From contig DATBFJ010000027.1 of NCBI GenBank assembly GCA_036558545.1, forward strand, positions 1 through 64,000: a DNA stretch of 64,000 nt. Reading direction: 5' to 3'. Below are positions 16,498 through 25,314 of this stretch, one piece after another. This DNA is from JALYGJ01 sp036558545 (lineage in GTDB: Bacteria; Chloroflexota; Limnocylindria; Limnocylindrales; CSP1-4). Position numbers and translations under genes: made by a program. Position 1 is the stretch's first letter, and each line of letters begins with the position of its first letter. Under the pieces are notes generated by a model. That model was not told where the DNA came from, did not search any database, and was given only the letters and a program-made list of their open reading frames with translations.

Positions 16498-17678
16498 CGA
16501 ATGGACCGCTTTGACGAACCGTCCGGGAAGGCGCGCGGTTCCACGCCTATGTCGCCGATCAGGCCGCTCCCAATCATCGCGTCGACGGCGGGGTGAGCCG
16601 AGCGAACCGCGCGCCGCACGGCCGCCGCCACTACGGGCGAATATGCGCGCTCGTCGATCTCGATGACTACCTCCAACCCGTCGCGCCTGACGGCCCACGC
16701 AACTCCGGGACAGACGGCACCGATCTGCTGCGTGATCACGGAAAGGCTCAGTGCCTCGCCGTGCTTGATCATCGTCCCTTCTCGTCCCAGATGTGAATCA
16801 AAGGCCCAGCGCCTGACCCCGGATACTTCGACCGGACGCAAGTTGCTGACCAGGTCGCCGGCGGCGTAGCGCACGGCTGGGAAGCCGTCGCGTTCGGTGG
16901 ACGTCACGACCAGGAGCTCGCCGTCGTCCTCGCGGCGGACCGGCGGCGCCATCGCTTCGGGCACGATGTGCTCGTGAAACAGGTATCGCCCGTGGTCGTC
17001 GTCCGAATAGGCGATCGCGCCGACCTCGATCGACCCGAACACGTCGACGATGCGGCCCTCCTGCATGCCTAGTCGTCGCTCCATGGCGCGCCGCCACGGC
17101 CGTGGCGCAAGATCGCCCAGGACGATGATCCATTTGGGCGTGTAGCCGGGCCCGCCGGCGCCCACGATGCGCTCGAGGATGACCGGCATCGTGTACAGCA
17201 GGTCAGCTCTCAATTCGCGCAACCTCGCCACGTGCCTATCGAGCGGATCGCGAATGTCGATCTCGTGGCCTTCCAGGCCAATGACTCGAAAAATCTCGAT
17301 TGCCGACGCCTGCGCGTGTCCGGTGCCAAGATCGGCACACGCACTTGCGCATGTATCGCCGATGAGCGCTCGAAACAGCCGGGCACGCTGAGCGACATAA
17401 CGCACATCATCGGCACGCGGCCAGCTGACGGTTCGGCGAGTGTCCCTGGTCGTGCCGGAGGTCGAGAAAAGGCTCCCCGGCTCAAGGTCGGCGCCCTCAG
17501 CTTCGTCCCCGGCATAGTAACCGCGGTCGAGATCCGCCTCCCTTATCAAGGGCAGCCGTTCGAACGTCGGCGCGCCCGCAAAACCGGACTGGTTGAGCCG
17601 CGACGCGTACCACGGCGAATGGCTCGCAGCGCTCAAGGCAGCAGCCATGACACGCGACCGCTCCGCCTCGTCAAGCAT
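16494..17678 (-). CDS. PaaK/CapK-like AMP-forming ligase
   Basis: A 394-residue adenylate-forming enzyme. FSTSGTTRDTRRTV (about 71-84) is the phosphate-binding loop of phenylacetate-CoA-ligase relatives. DVFGSIEVGAIAY and VRYAAGDLVS match the downstream ATP-contact and hinge motifs. CapK-type relatives are recurrent in capsule clusters. It should activate a carboxylic acid as an acyl-adenylate; the acid and acceptor are unknown. It is sandwiched between and overlaps two ATP-grasp-like paralogues (GTGA on one side, 8 bp on the other), so the three are almost certainly one functional unit. Confidence 0.75.
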   Translation of the reverse strand: MLDEAERSRVMAAALSAASHSPWYASRLNQSGFAGAPTFERLPLIREADLDRGYYAGDEAEGADLEPGSLFSTSGTTRDTRRTVSWPRADDVRYVAQRARLFRALIGDTCASACADLGTGHAQASAIEIFRVIGLEGHEIDIRDPLDRHVARLRELRADLLYTMPVILERIVGAGGPGYTPKWIIVLGDLAPRPWRRAMERRLGMQEGRIVDVFGSIEVGAIAYSDDDHGRYLFHEHIVPEAMAPPVRREDDGELLVVTSTERDGFPAVRYAAGDLVSNLRPVEVSGVRRWAFDSHLGREGTMIKHGEALSLSVITQQIGAVCPGVAWAVRRDGLEVVIEIDERAYSPVVAAAVRRAVRSAHPAVDAMIGSGLIGDIGVEPRAFPDGSSKRSIR

Positions 17679-18579
17679 TGCGCAGAAGCTCCGCGAATGC
17701 CTCGCTCATCGGCCCAAAAACCGCGTCATCGTGCTCGCGGGCCAGGCTTCTGGGCCGCACCGGCGTGCGGTTTGCATCGACGGCGTAGACAAGACCGGAG
17801 ACGTTGTCGCGCAGGACATCGATCTCTCCAAACTCGAGCCCGATCAGCGCGGCAAAACGGACCAGCGTCTCGCGTTCCTCGCTGGAATACAGCCGCTCTG
17901 GATCGCCAGGCAGTGTCTCCTCCGGGCCGCGAAACCAGTGCGGATACGGCCGCCACCGGTCGTAGGCAACGACGATCTTGCCGCGCGCCACCATCGCACG
18001 CGTCGAGTGGATCCGGTCGCCAATCCGGCTGTCCACGAGCCGCTCATAAACCACGTTTGCGCGCGGGCTGCGGATGGGCCCGTCGACGATGCGACCCCCT
18101 CGCACCGCATTCTCGAGTGGCTTGACAACCATCGTGCCGCGAAAGGTCGTTGGGTCGACGCTGATCGAGTAGCCCGCAGCCGTGGCCCACGCCTCGTCGA
18201 CCGTTCGCTTCGAGATGTCCGCGCACGCGCGGTTCAGCGCGTGAGCGGGCAACCGGTCCACGTCATCGCGGGAAATCCACGTGCCGGTGTGCCATGCGAC
18301 AGTGAGGTCCGCTCTGCCCGGGAACGGCGCGATGCGAGCGCCGACGCGAGGCAGGACATGGGCCAGGGCAGCGGTCGGCTCGAGGCGCATTGGGTAGAAG
18401 CTGACGCTCGGTGCGTCGAGCGGCAGTCGGGCGTTATGAGCACGCTGAAAGCGCACGGCGCGCAGCCAGCGCCGACCGCGCCGCACGCCAAGCCAGCCAC
18501 GATATGGATCGGGAATTCGCTCAAACGCCGCTCGCGCCCGGCGCGCCACAGGACGCGCTTGTGAACCCTCCACCCACAT
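17671..18579 (-). CDS. ATP-grasp-like protein B
   Basis: A 302-residue paralogue of the protein at 15568. FRGTMVVKPLENAVRGG is the putative nucleotide-binding segment, and EFGEIDVLRD with YAVDANRTP is the metal-binding end. Both paralogues share an N-terminal half with an NFFPMR/SFYPMR block of unknown meaning. It leads a three-gene minus-strand unit and is divergent from the asparagine-synthetase-like gene 13 bp away. Its start is uncertain, as no clear ribosome site or TAnnnT box fits the ATG. Confidence 0.65.
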   Translation of the reverse strand: MWVEGSQARPVARRARAAFERIPDPYRGWLGVRRGRRWLRAVRFQRAHNARLPLDAPSVSFYPMRLEPTAALAHVLPRVGARIAPFPGRADLTVAWHTGTWISRDDVDRLPAHALNRACADISKRTVDEAWATAAGYSISVDPTTFRGTMVVKPLENAVRGGRIVDGPIRSPRANVVYERLVDSRIGDRIHSTRAMVARGKIVVAYDRWRPYPHWFRGPEETLPGDPERLYSSEERETLVRFAALIGLEFGEIDVLRDNVSGLVYAVDANRTPVRPRSLAREHDDAVFGPMSEAFAELLRNA

Positions 18580-18584
18580 ATCAT
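18579..18584 (+). promoter_or_regulatory. TATCAT -10-like element before a TTG start
   Basis: TATCAT ends 8 nt upstream of the TTG at 18593, matching the leaderless spacing of other first genes here. This is the main support for that unusual start codon. Confidence 0.4.
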
Positions 18585-18592
18585 CGCTTGCG

Positions 18593-20098
18593 TTGTCTGC
18601 CTGGAAGATCGACTACTGCCCGAGCCCGGACCTTCCACCGCTGGCCTGGGTAGCTCGGGTACACGCGTCGAGGGTCGCCGTTGCGTGCGGCCTATCCATC
18701 CGCACACAGGACGACGCGTTCTTCGACGGCACTTGGGTCGGCGGTCAGGACCTTGCAAGCGTGCTCGATTCGACGACACCATTCGGCGCCGGAATGGTCG
18801 TCCGTGACGGGGAGCTGTTCATCGTGCCGGCCGGCCACACATGCGAGGGTGTCTACCTCTGCCGGCCCGATGGCGCCGACAACACGCTCTACGTGAGCAA
18901 CTCGATTGCGGGCCTGCTCGAGGCGACGGGTTTGTCGCTGGTCAAAGGCGTCGACTATGTGAGCCGCATGATCAGGCTCGCAGAAGGGCTCGATTTCACC
19001 CCGATAGAGATCCCGACAAGCGGTGCGCCAATCGAGTTTCACTATTTCGAGAACCTGCGGATCGACGAACGCGGCCGCGTGACGATCATTCCGAAACCGC
19101 GCGAGAAGCCGTTCGTGTCGTACGACGACTACCTCGCGCGCATGGAGGCAGCCGCCGCCTCGCTCTTTGCCAACGCATCCGGCTACGAGCCGGTCATTGC
19201 CCTTTCAAATGGCTACGACAGCACGGCCATGGCCGTCATCGCGCAGCATGCCGGACTGCGCCGCGCCGTGACGTTCGCCAATGCGCGGCCGGCACGCGAG
19301 AACGAGTCGGATACGGAGGACAGCGGAGCCGCAACCGCCGGGCGGCTGGGTATCGCGGCGCAGGTCATCGATCGTGTCTCGTACATGGAGCGCGACGATT
19401 TGCCGGAGGCCGAATTCCTCGCGACCGGCGGCCCCGGCGAGGACGTCGCGAACAGCGCGATGGAGCCTGAGCTGCACCGCCGCTTGCTGATCACTGGCGA
19501 TGTCGGCGCGGCCCTGTACCGCTTCGGCCGGCCCAAGCGCTCGGACCTGTGGCGACTCGACCTTTCCGGCTCGTCGATGACCGAGTACCGCCTGCGTGTC
19601 GACTTCATGTTCGTGCCACTGCCCGTGTTCGGGATGACGGAAATCCCGAGCCTGCAGGAGATCACGCTCTCAGAAGAGATGAAGCCGTGGTCGATCGGCA
19701 GCTACTACGACCGACCCATCGCACGGCGCATAGGCGAGGAGGCAGGCGGCCTGCCGCGCGGCTCGTTCGCCGCCGTCAAGCACGCCGCGACAGCACTTAT
19801 TCACCAGGATCCGGAGCGATGCATGTCCGCCGCAAGCCTGCGTGCGCTGCGCGACTTTGCCGCTGCCGAGGGGACGAAGCTGACGTTGGTGGAGCGTAAG
19901 CCGTTGCGCAGGCGAGAGCGCTTCGTGATCAAGGCGTCACGTCGATTTCACGTTGATCAAATCGGCCGCGAGCTGGCCGCGCGGCAATGGGCGATGATCC
20001 ACCACGAGCCGCGCCAGGGCTCTGTGTTATTTCGCTGGGGCGTGTCCGTCATTCGGCCGCGCTACGCCGCCGTCAGCGAGCTCCTGCCCGAGCGTTAG
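18593..20098 (+). CDS. Asparagine-synthetase-like PP-loop protein without a glutaminase cysteine
   Basis: A 501-residue protein. LSNGYDSTAMAVIA (about 203-216) is the pyrophosphate-binding loop of AsnB-type synthetases (SGGxDS, here SNGYDS). The N-terminal part keeps an AsnB-like end (LYVSNSIAGLLEA, like FASEIKALL) but begins MSAW, without the N-terminal nucleophile cysteine, so it should not hydrolyse glutamine. It would adenylate a carboxylate and add ammonia or another amine; in sugar clusters such enzymes amidate uronic acids. The TTG start is backed by TATCAT 8 nt upstream. The final TAG overlaps the convergent cyclase stop in TTAG. Confidence 0.7.
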   Translation: MSAWKIDYCPSPDLPPLAWVARVHASRVAVACGLSIRTQDDAFFDGTWVGGQDLASVLDSTTPFGAGMVVRDGELFIVPAGHTCEGVYLCRPDGADNTLYVSNSIAGLLEATGLSLVKGVDYVSRMIRLAEGLDFTPIEIPTSGAPIEFHYFENLRIDERGRVTIIPKPREKPFVSYDDYLARMEAAAASLFANASGYEPVIALSNGYDSTAMAVIAQHAGLRRAVTFANARPARENESDTEDSGAATAGRLGIAAQVIDRVSYMERDDLPEAEFLATGGPGEDVANSAMEPELHRRLLITGDVGAALYRFGRPKRSDLWRLDLSGSSMTEYRLRVDFMFVPLPVFGMTEIPSLQEITLSEEMKPWSIGSYYDRPIARRIGEEAGGLPRGSFAAVKHAATALIHQDPERCMSAASLRALRDFAAAEGTKLTLVERKPLRRRERFVIKASRRFHVDQIGRELAARQWAMIHHEPRQGSVLFRWGVSVIRPRYAAVSELLPER

Positions 20099-21384
20099 TG
20101 CGCGACGACCACGCGATTGCGGCCCTGGCGCTTGGCCGTATAGAGCGCCTCATCGGCCGCCGCCAGTAGAACCGGTACCTCGCCGGCGCGAACCTCGCCG
20201 ACGGCGACACCGACCGAGACCGTGATCGGCTCGGCGACGCCGATGTCGACCGGCGGAATCTCGTTGATCTGGCGACGGATGCGCTCCGCGATCTCAACGG
20301 CCTGATCGGCCGTGGCCCTGCGCAACACCACGGCGAACTCTTCGCCGCCGTAACGCGCCGGCGTGTCCTCCGCTCGCACGGCGATCGAGATGCGCTCGCC
20401 GACAGCCCGCAGCACTCGATCGCCAGTGGCGTGGCCGTATCGGTCGTTGAGCTTCTTGAAGTTGTCGAGGTCGATCATTAACGCTCCCAGTCGATCGACA
20501 TCGCGTCGCCGCGGCCCCACGCTCGACAGCAGCTCCTCGAGGTAGCGCCGGTTGGGCAGGCCGGTCAACACGTCGAGATTGGCCTGGTTTTCGGCACGCT
20601 CGAAGGCGAATGCGCGGGCGAGCGCCGCCGAGAGCTCGGAAGAGGCCCACGAAAGGAGCCGCCTGTCGGCAATGGTCCAGTCGCGTCTCTGCCGCCTGGA
20701 AAGGATCAACGCACCGATGATCTGGCCGTCCGCCACGAGCGGCATCGCCAGCGTGTTGCGCAGCGCATACGATTCGCCCAGACGCTGCGCGATCTCGTCG
20801 GCCACGAGCTGTCCATCGTGGTTTTGCGTGTCGTGGCCGGGCACGGTCTGGCGGCGCAGCTGGGGCAGCCGCGACGGATCGAGGATGCCCGCGGCAAAGA
20901 CCGTCCTCGAGGGTGGTACGCGGGCACGGCTCGAGACCAGTGTCGCCTCGACGACATGTTCCACCGGGCGAAGACGAGCGACCAGAATGTGGTCCGCGTC
21001 GGCCGCGCTGCGCAACTCGTCGACTATCGTCTGGACGATTGCCTCGGAGGAGACGGACCGCGACATGCCCTGAAGCATTCGCGTCAATCCCGCGTCGCGT
21101 GCGGTCCTACGCGCTGCGAGCCGGCGACTCAGCTCGATCTGCGTCCAGATTCCAATGCCAACCGCAATCACGCAGCCAAGCTCGAGCACGACCAATGGGT
21201 CAACGGGATTTCGTACGAGGCTGACGACGAGCAGCGCGCCGAGCAACGCCAGGATCGCGTACATGGTTCGGCGCACTCGACGCAAGAGCGTCCGCTCGAA
21301 TGCATCGGTGGCGTTGGGAGCGCTGGGAGTGCCGCGGAGGCTCGTATCGCTCAGCTGATCCGGCTGTTGCTCAACGGTCGCCAC
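20095..21384 (-). CDS. Membrane-linked GAF-GGDEF diguanylate cyclase
   Basis: A 429-residue protein. Two N-terminal membrane segments lie at about 39-80 (YAILALLGALLVV, LELGCVIAVGIGIW), a GAF-like sensor at about 100-265, and a GGDEF domain at the C-terminus with intact RYGGEEF. The inhibitory site RAED sits five residues ahead of it. It should make c-di-GMP from two GTP at the membrane with product inhibition. The start is the GTG after the sulfotransferase end. Its place inside a polysaccharide locus suggests local control of synthesis or export, though no PilZ-type receptor is seen in the window. Confidence 0.87.
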   Translation of the reverse strand: MATVEQQPDQLSDTSLRGTPSAPNATDAFERTLLRRVRRTMYAILALLGALLVVSLVRNPVDPLVVLELGCVIAVGIGIWTQIELSRRLAARRTARDAGLTRMLQGMSRSVSSEAIVQTIVDELRSAADADHILVARLRPVEHVVEATLVSSRARVPPSRTVFAAGILDPSRLPQLRRQTVPGHDTQNHDGQLVADEIAQRLGESYALRNTLAMPLVADGQIIGALILSRRQRRDWTIADRRLLSWASSELSAALARAFAFERAENQANLDVLTGLPNRRYLEELLSSVGPRRRDVDRLGALMIDLDNFKKLNDRYGHATGDRVLRAVGERISIAVRAEDTPARYGGEEFAVVLRRATADQAVEIAERIRRQINEIPPVDIGVAEPITVSVGVAVGEVRAGEVPVLLAAADEALYTAKRQGRNRVVVAH

Positions 21385-21460
21385 TGTACGTGAGCATCGC
21401 TGGCTTTCCGTCGCGCGTATACCCCGCTCTTTCGTACGGGTCAGCCACCATGACGTCTGG

Positions 21461-22336
21461 CTACGCCGGGTCGTACCCCATCTCGAGCAGACCTCTGTCA
21501 AAGGCCTCGAAGCGCCGCTGTTGCCGTGACGTAAGCACCTGGCGCCAACCCTCGACAGCACCCTGGCCGAGCAGACTGATGCCACTGTGCCTGGCCGCCC
21601 GCGGAACGACGTGAGGCGTGGAGCGCATCGCTTCTCGCTCGGCAGCGCGCATCCGCTCGAGCGAGCAGATCTCAACGACCTCGGCCGCGCGGCCCGCGCT
21701 GATATCGAGACCGAGCCACCGCCCGATCTCCATCACGTGAGCCTGCGGATCGGCGCGAAGATCCTCGTAGCGAACGCGCAGGACTGCGCATCTCCCGTTC
21801 CGGGCGGCATCCAACCACGAGTCGAGGTGCGTCTGCCACGTACCGTGCGCGTCAGCACGACCGTCGACGAAGGCATCGACAAAATGATCGAACGACGCAC
21901 GCTCATCGTCCGTCGCCAGGACGACGATCTGCTCGACGCGTTGCATGTACCGGAAATACGAGACGACGATGTCTCTCGGGTCGCGAACGAGATGTATCGC
22001 GCGCCGGTAGACCGGCAGATACGGCTCGTGCGTCTTTATCAGCCGGCCGCCACCGGGAACCAGGCTGGGAGCGCCCGCCTGCGCGCCAACGTATGGCACC
22101 TCGTCATAGGCCGTGTCGAACCCGGAGCGCCGGCCCGTCATCTCGAGCAGGAGGAAGCGCAGCCAGGCATTTCCCGAGCGCGGGTATGAGGCCACGAAGA
22201 CATCCTTCTCCGTCAGGCCTCGATGGTCGCGGTCGACCTTGAGGATGCGACGCAAGGGCGAGCGCCGGTAGATCCGGCGAAGGACATCGGCACCGTCGGA
22301 GCCGCGGGCAATCTTGCCTGCCTTCGCCTGGGTCAC
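21461..22336 (-). CDS. Sulfotransferase, SULT1-like (2 of 5)
   Basis: A 291-residue enzyme of a different subtype from the other four. The PAPS loop is ASYPRSGNAWLRFLL (about 48-62), and HLVRDPRDIVVSYF (about 115-128) is the 3'-phosphate site. A C-terminal GWRQVLTSRQ stretch stands in the place of the RKGxxGDW element. It transfers sulfate from PAPS. The GTG start overlaps the glycosyltransferase stop (GTGA), so the sugar transferase and sulfotransferase are co-translated and may act on the same residue. Confidence 0.87.
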   Translation of the reverse strand: MTQAKAGKIARGSDGADVLRRIYRRSPLRRILKVDRDHRGLTEKDVFVASYPRSGNAWLRFLLLEMTGRRSGFDTAYDEVPYVGAQAGAPSLVPGGGRLIKTHEPYLPVYRRAIHLVRDPRDIVVSYFRYMQRVEQIVVLATDDERASFDHFVDAFVDGRADAHGTWQTHLDSWLDAARNGRCAVLRVRYEDLRADPQAHVMEIGRWLGLDISAGRAAEVVEICSLERMRAAEREAMRSTPHVVPRAARHSGISLLGQGAVEGWRQVLTSRQQRRFEAFDRGLLEMGYDPA

Positions 22337-23436
22337 AGCTCGCGCAGCGCGTGGCGGTAGACGTCGCGGTGTTGGCCGGCGACGTCGGCCCAGGTCCTGC
22401 GGCCGGCGCGCTCGCGGCCGCGCTGCACGAGATCGTCGTGCTGCGCGAGCGCGCGCACGATGCCGTTTGCGATGTCAGTCTCGTCGCGCGGATCCACCAG
22501 CACTGCTGCTCCGCCGGCCGCATCAGGCATGGCCGTCGTGCGCGACGTGACGACGGCCGCTCCGATCGCCATGGCGTCCAGGACGGGCATGCCGAACCCC
22601 TCGTACAGGGAAACGTACGCGACTGCGCCGCTCTCGCGGATGAGCTCGCCAAGCTCGTCGTCCGGCAGATAGCCGGTCAGCGAGATGAGACTTCGAGCAG
22701 GACTGTCTGCGATTCGTCGATCGATTCCATCCGAACGCCAGCCCCTGGCGCCGGCCAGGACCAGCTTGAGATCCGGCTCAACTGCCGCGAGCCTTTCGAA
22801 CGCGCCGACGAGACGCTCGATGTTCTTGCGCGGCTCGACCGTGCCGAAATACAGGATGTAGCGTCGAGCCTCGAGTCCGAGGCGTGCCAGCACGGCCGTC
22901 CCGGGCGCCGCGGCGGCCTGGTCGATTGCGGCAGCGTGCGGAATCACGACTACACGTCGCTGCGAGACGCCTATCCGGCCCAGCTCGCGCGCGGTGAAGC
23001 GCGATGGAACGATGACAGCTCGCGCGCGAGCCATCGCGACCAGGTTGATCGGCACGATCGGCCAGCGGGCGAGCGGATGGGTCCAGGGCATGCGCGCGAC
23101 CGAGAGGTCATGCACGGTCAGCACGTAGGGCAGCCTGGCGGCAAGCGGCGCCGCCGCGTTCGTGTAGTGCACCAATCTCGCTCCCACGGCCACGGCGTCG
23201 AGTTCTGCGGCAAGCTGCATCCAGGCGTGGTAGGTCCGCCTCGTGAATGTTCGAAAAGTCACCTCGCCAAGAGTCGGCGCCAGCAAACCCTCGGGGCGAA
23301 CGCCGATCAGGGCGAAGTCGGGCTCAGTCGAACGCATCAACTCGCGCGCGAGGAGCGCGGCGTAGAGTCCGACACCGGCGGGCTGTGCGCGGACCGGGCC
23401 GACGTCCAGCGCGACCGTATCTTTGTGAGCAATCAC
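22333..23436 (-). CDS. GT4-type glycosyltransferase
   Basis: A 367-residue GT-B glycosyltransferase. HDLSVARMPWTHP belongs to the acceptor side; YFGTVEPRKNIERLVGAFE and SLYEGFGMPVLDAMAIGAA are the donor-binding signature with the conserved glutamates. It resembles mannosyl/rhamnosyl transferases of O-antigen loci and is related in layout to the gene at 35446. I chose the GTG at 23436, which leaves a 39-bp promoter gap to the divergent glycosyltransferase. A longer GTG start at 23490 would overlap that gene. Confidence 0.87.
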   Translation of the reverse strand: MIAHKDTVALDVGPVRAQPAGVGLYAALLARELMRSTEPDFALIGVRPEGLLAPTLGEVTFRTFTRRTYHAWMQLAAELDAVAVGARLVHYTNAAAPLAARLPYVLTVHDLSVARMPWTHPLARWPIVPINLVAMARARAVIVPSRFTARELGRIGVSQRRVVVIPHAAAIDQAAAAPGTAVLARLGLEARRYILYFGTVEPRKNIERLVGAFERLAAVEPDLKLVLAGARGWRSDGIDRRIADSPARSLISLTGYLPDDELGELIRESGAVAYVSLYEGFGMPVLDAMAIGAAVVTSRTTAMPDAAGGAAVLVDPRDETDIANGIVRALAQHDDLVQRGRERAGRRTWADVAGQHRDVYRHALREL

Positions 23437-23475
23437 AGGCCGATAAGCATGCGCGATCCTACGAGGGGCACGTAA

Positions 23476-24378
23476 GTGGGCGGTCTCCACGAACGGAGTG
23501 GCTATCGCATATCAGTCATCGTGCCGACTCGCGTTGGCTGGCCCGACATGCGCCGTAGCCTCGACGCGATCCTGCCTCAGCTTGAACGCTCTGGCGCCGA
23601 GCTGATCGTCGCCGACTCGAGCGGCCGGCCCCTGCCCGACTTCGCGGACGCGGACAACGTCACGTGGCTGCTGATGCCCGGCGCGCCCAGTCACGCGCTG
23701 CGGCAGGCCGCCTACGCAGCCGCCACTGGACCAGTCATCGCCATCACCGAGGACCACTGCATGCCTGAAGCCGCGTGGCTCGAGCACATTCTCGAAGAGC
23801 ATGAGCGCGACCCGGACGCGGCCGGAATCTTCGGACTGGTCGACAACGGCTCGCGCGATCACGCGGTCGATTGGGCGCTGTTCAGCGTGGGCTACCTGGC
23901 ATGGGCGCCGCCGAAACCGGCGCTGCGCGGTTCGCCTGGGCACGCGAATCTCTCATTCAAGAGCTGGATCTTTGACGTTATGCCCGCTCTCGACGACCAG
24001 GTCCTCGAGTTTCGCTATGTCGCGGCCCTGCGCCTGGCGGGCTATCGCGTCGTCGGCACCGACCGAACGCTGGTGACCCATTTCCAATCAGCCGGCCTGC
24101 CTGCCACGGCGGCACTGATGTTCCACAACGGCCGAACAATCGCGGGGCTGAGGCGCAAGCGCATGACGGCGGTGGACTGGCTTCGCGTCGGCGCGCCGGG
24201 TCCGGTGGCGATCTTCAGGTCGTGGCGGATGATGCGCCTTGCCAGGGACAAGCGGCAGATCCAGGGTGCCGTACAACGCAGCCTGCCGCTGATCGTGGTG
24301 CTCAATCTTGCCCACACGGTCGGCGAGAGCGTCGGCTATCTTGGAGGTGCTGGACAAAGCGGTCGCCGGCTCCACTGA
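23476..24378 (+). CDS. GT2-like glycosyltransferase, tandem paralogue 1
   Basis: A 300-residue GT-A fold protein (ISVIVPTRVGWPD start, ELIVADSSGRPLPD). The catalytic-metal region reads ITEDHC instead of the usual DxD. No transmembrane stretch is obvious. It is the first of three tandem homologues with the same architecture and the same conserved HFQSAG...FHNGRTIAG block. GAGGGG lies 7 nt before the GTG start. Donor and acceptor are unknown. Confidence 0.75.
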   Translation: MGGLHERSGYRISVIVPTRVGWPDMRRSLDAILPQLERSGAELIVADSSGRPLPDFADADNVTWLLMPGAPSHALRQAAYAAATGPVIAITEDHCMPEAAWLEHILEEHERDPDAAGIFGLVDNGSRDHAVDWALFSVGYLAWAPPKPALRGSPGHANLSFKSWIFDVMPALDDQVLEFRYVAALRLAGYRVVGTDRTLVTHFQSAGLPATAALMFHNGRTIAGLRRKRMTAVDWLRVGAPGPVAIFRSWRMMRLARDKRQIQGAVQRSLPLIVVLNLAHTVGESVGYLGGAGQSGRRLH

Positions 24379-24388
24379 GGGAGGTTCG

Positions 24389-25309
24389 ATGTCGTCCGAA
24401 TCGCTGCCCATCACCGCGCTCATCGCGACCATCCGTGGTTGGCCTGCCTGCCGCCAGGCTGTCACGCTCATCGCCGAACAGGTCGCTCGAGCCGGGGGTG
24501 AATTCATCGTCGCCGACGGTTCCCAGAACGCACCGCCCAGTGCGGAGGAGCTGGAGCAGCTGGGCGGTGCCGTGCGCTGGCTCTCACTGCCGGGCCAATC
24601 GGTATTTCAGTTGCGCCACGCCGGCTATCAACAGGCCCGCGGCGAGGTCGTCGCGATCACCGAGGACCATTGCTACGTTGCCCCCGACTGGGTCGAGCGT
24701 GTTATTGAGGCTCACCGCCGGCATCCGGATGCGGCCGCGGTAGGTGGCACGGTGGTCAACAACACGGACGAGAAGGTGGTCGACTGGGCAGCATTCTTTC
24801 TTACCCAGGGGCCGTTCATGCCGCCCCTTGAGAACGGCGTCGCGGACCGCATTTCCGGCCCGGCCAACGTTTCGTACAAACGTCACGTGCTCGAGCGGCT
24901 CGGGGGCGACGACGAGCAGGGGGTCATCGACTTTCTCGAGCTGCCGCAGGTACTCGACGGCCAGCAGCTCGTGGCCGACGACACGATCGTCGTGCGCCAC
25001 AATCAATCGCAGGGCCTCCGAGGCACGTCGCTGGCGGAGTTCGATAACGGCCGGACGATCGCCGGCTATCGAAGACGGCAGATGGAGCGCGGCGACTGGC
25101 TGCGCATCATGAGCGCGCCTGTGCTGCCAACGTACCGCGCCGTGCGTCAGATGCGAATCGTGCGCAACAAGCGAATGCCAGACGGCATGACCTCGACGCG
25201 CATGGCCAAGGCTCTCCCGGCGCACCTGTGGTTCCAGTACTGCGCGATGGCCGGCGAGCTGCTCGGCTACGCGACCGGCCCGGGCGACAGCCCTCGCCGG
25301 CTGTTCTGA
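24389..25309 (+). CDS. GT2-like glycosyltransferase, tandem paralogue 2
   Basis: A 306-residue homologue of the preceding gene. ALIATIRGWPACRQAV is followed by EFIVADGSQNAPPS, with ITEDHC at the metal position and FDNGRTIAGYRRRQM near the end. GGAGG lies about 5 nt before the ATG, so it can be translated independently. It ends 5 bp before paralogue 3. Tandem copies with divergent middle parts suggest different donors or linkages for successive sugars. Confidence 0.75.
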   Translation: MSSESLPITALIATIRGWPACRQAVTLIAEQVARAGGEFIVADGSQNAPPSAEELEQLGGAVRWLSLPGQSVFQLRHAGYQQARGEVVAITEDHCYVAPDWVERVIEAHRRHPDAAAVGGTVVNNTDEKVVDWAAFFLTQGPFMPPLENGVADRISGPANVSYKRHVLERLGGDDEQGVIDFLELPQVLDGQQLVADDTIVVRHNQSQGLRGTSLAEFDNGRTIAGYRRRQMERGDWLRIMSAPVLPTYRAVRQMRIVRNKRMPDGMTSTRMAKALPAHLWFQYCAMAGELLGYATGPGDSPRRLF

Positions 25310-25314
25310 CAGCC

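Noticed and set aside
22351..23475. Open frame of about 370 codons on the plus strand opposite a glycosyltransferase
   Set aside because: The opposite strand encodes a recognisable GT4 enzyme; this frame has no motif and low-complexity composition.
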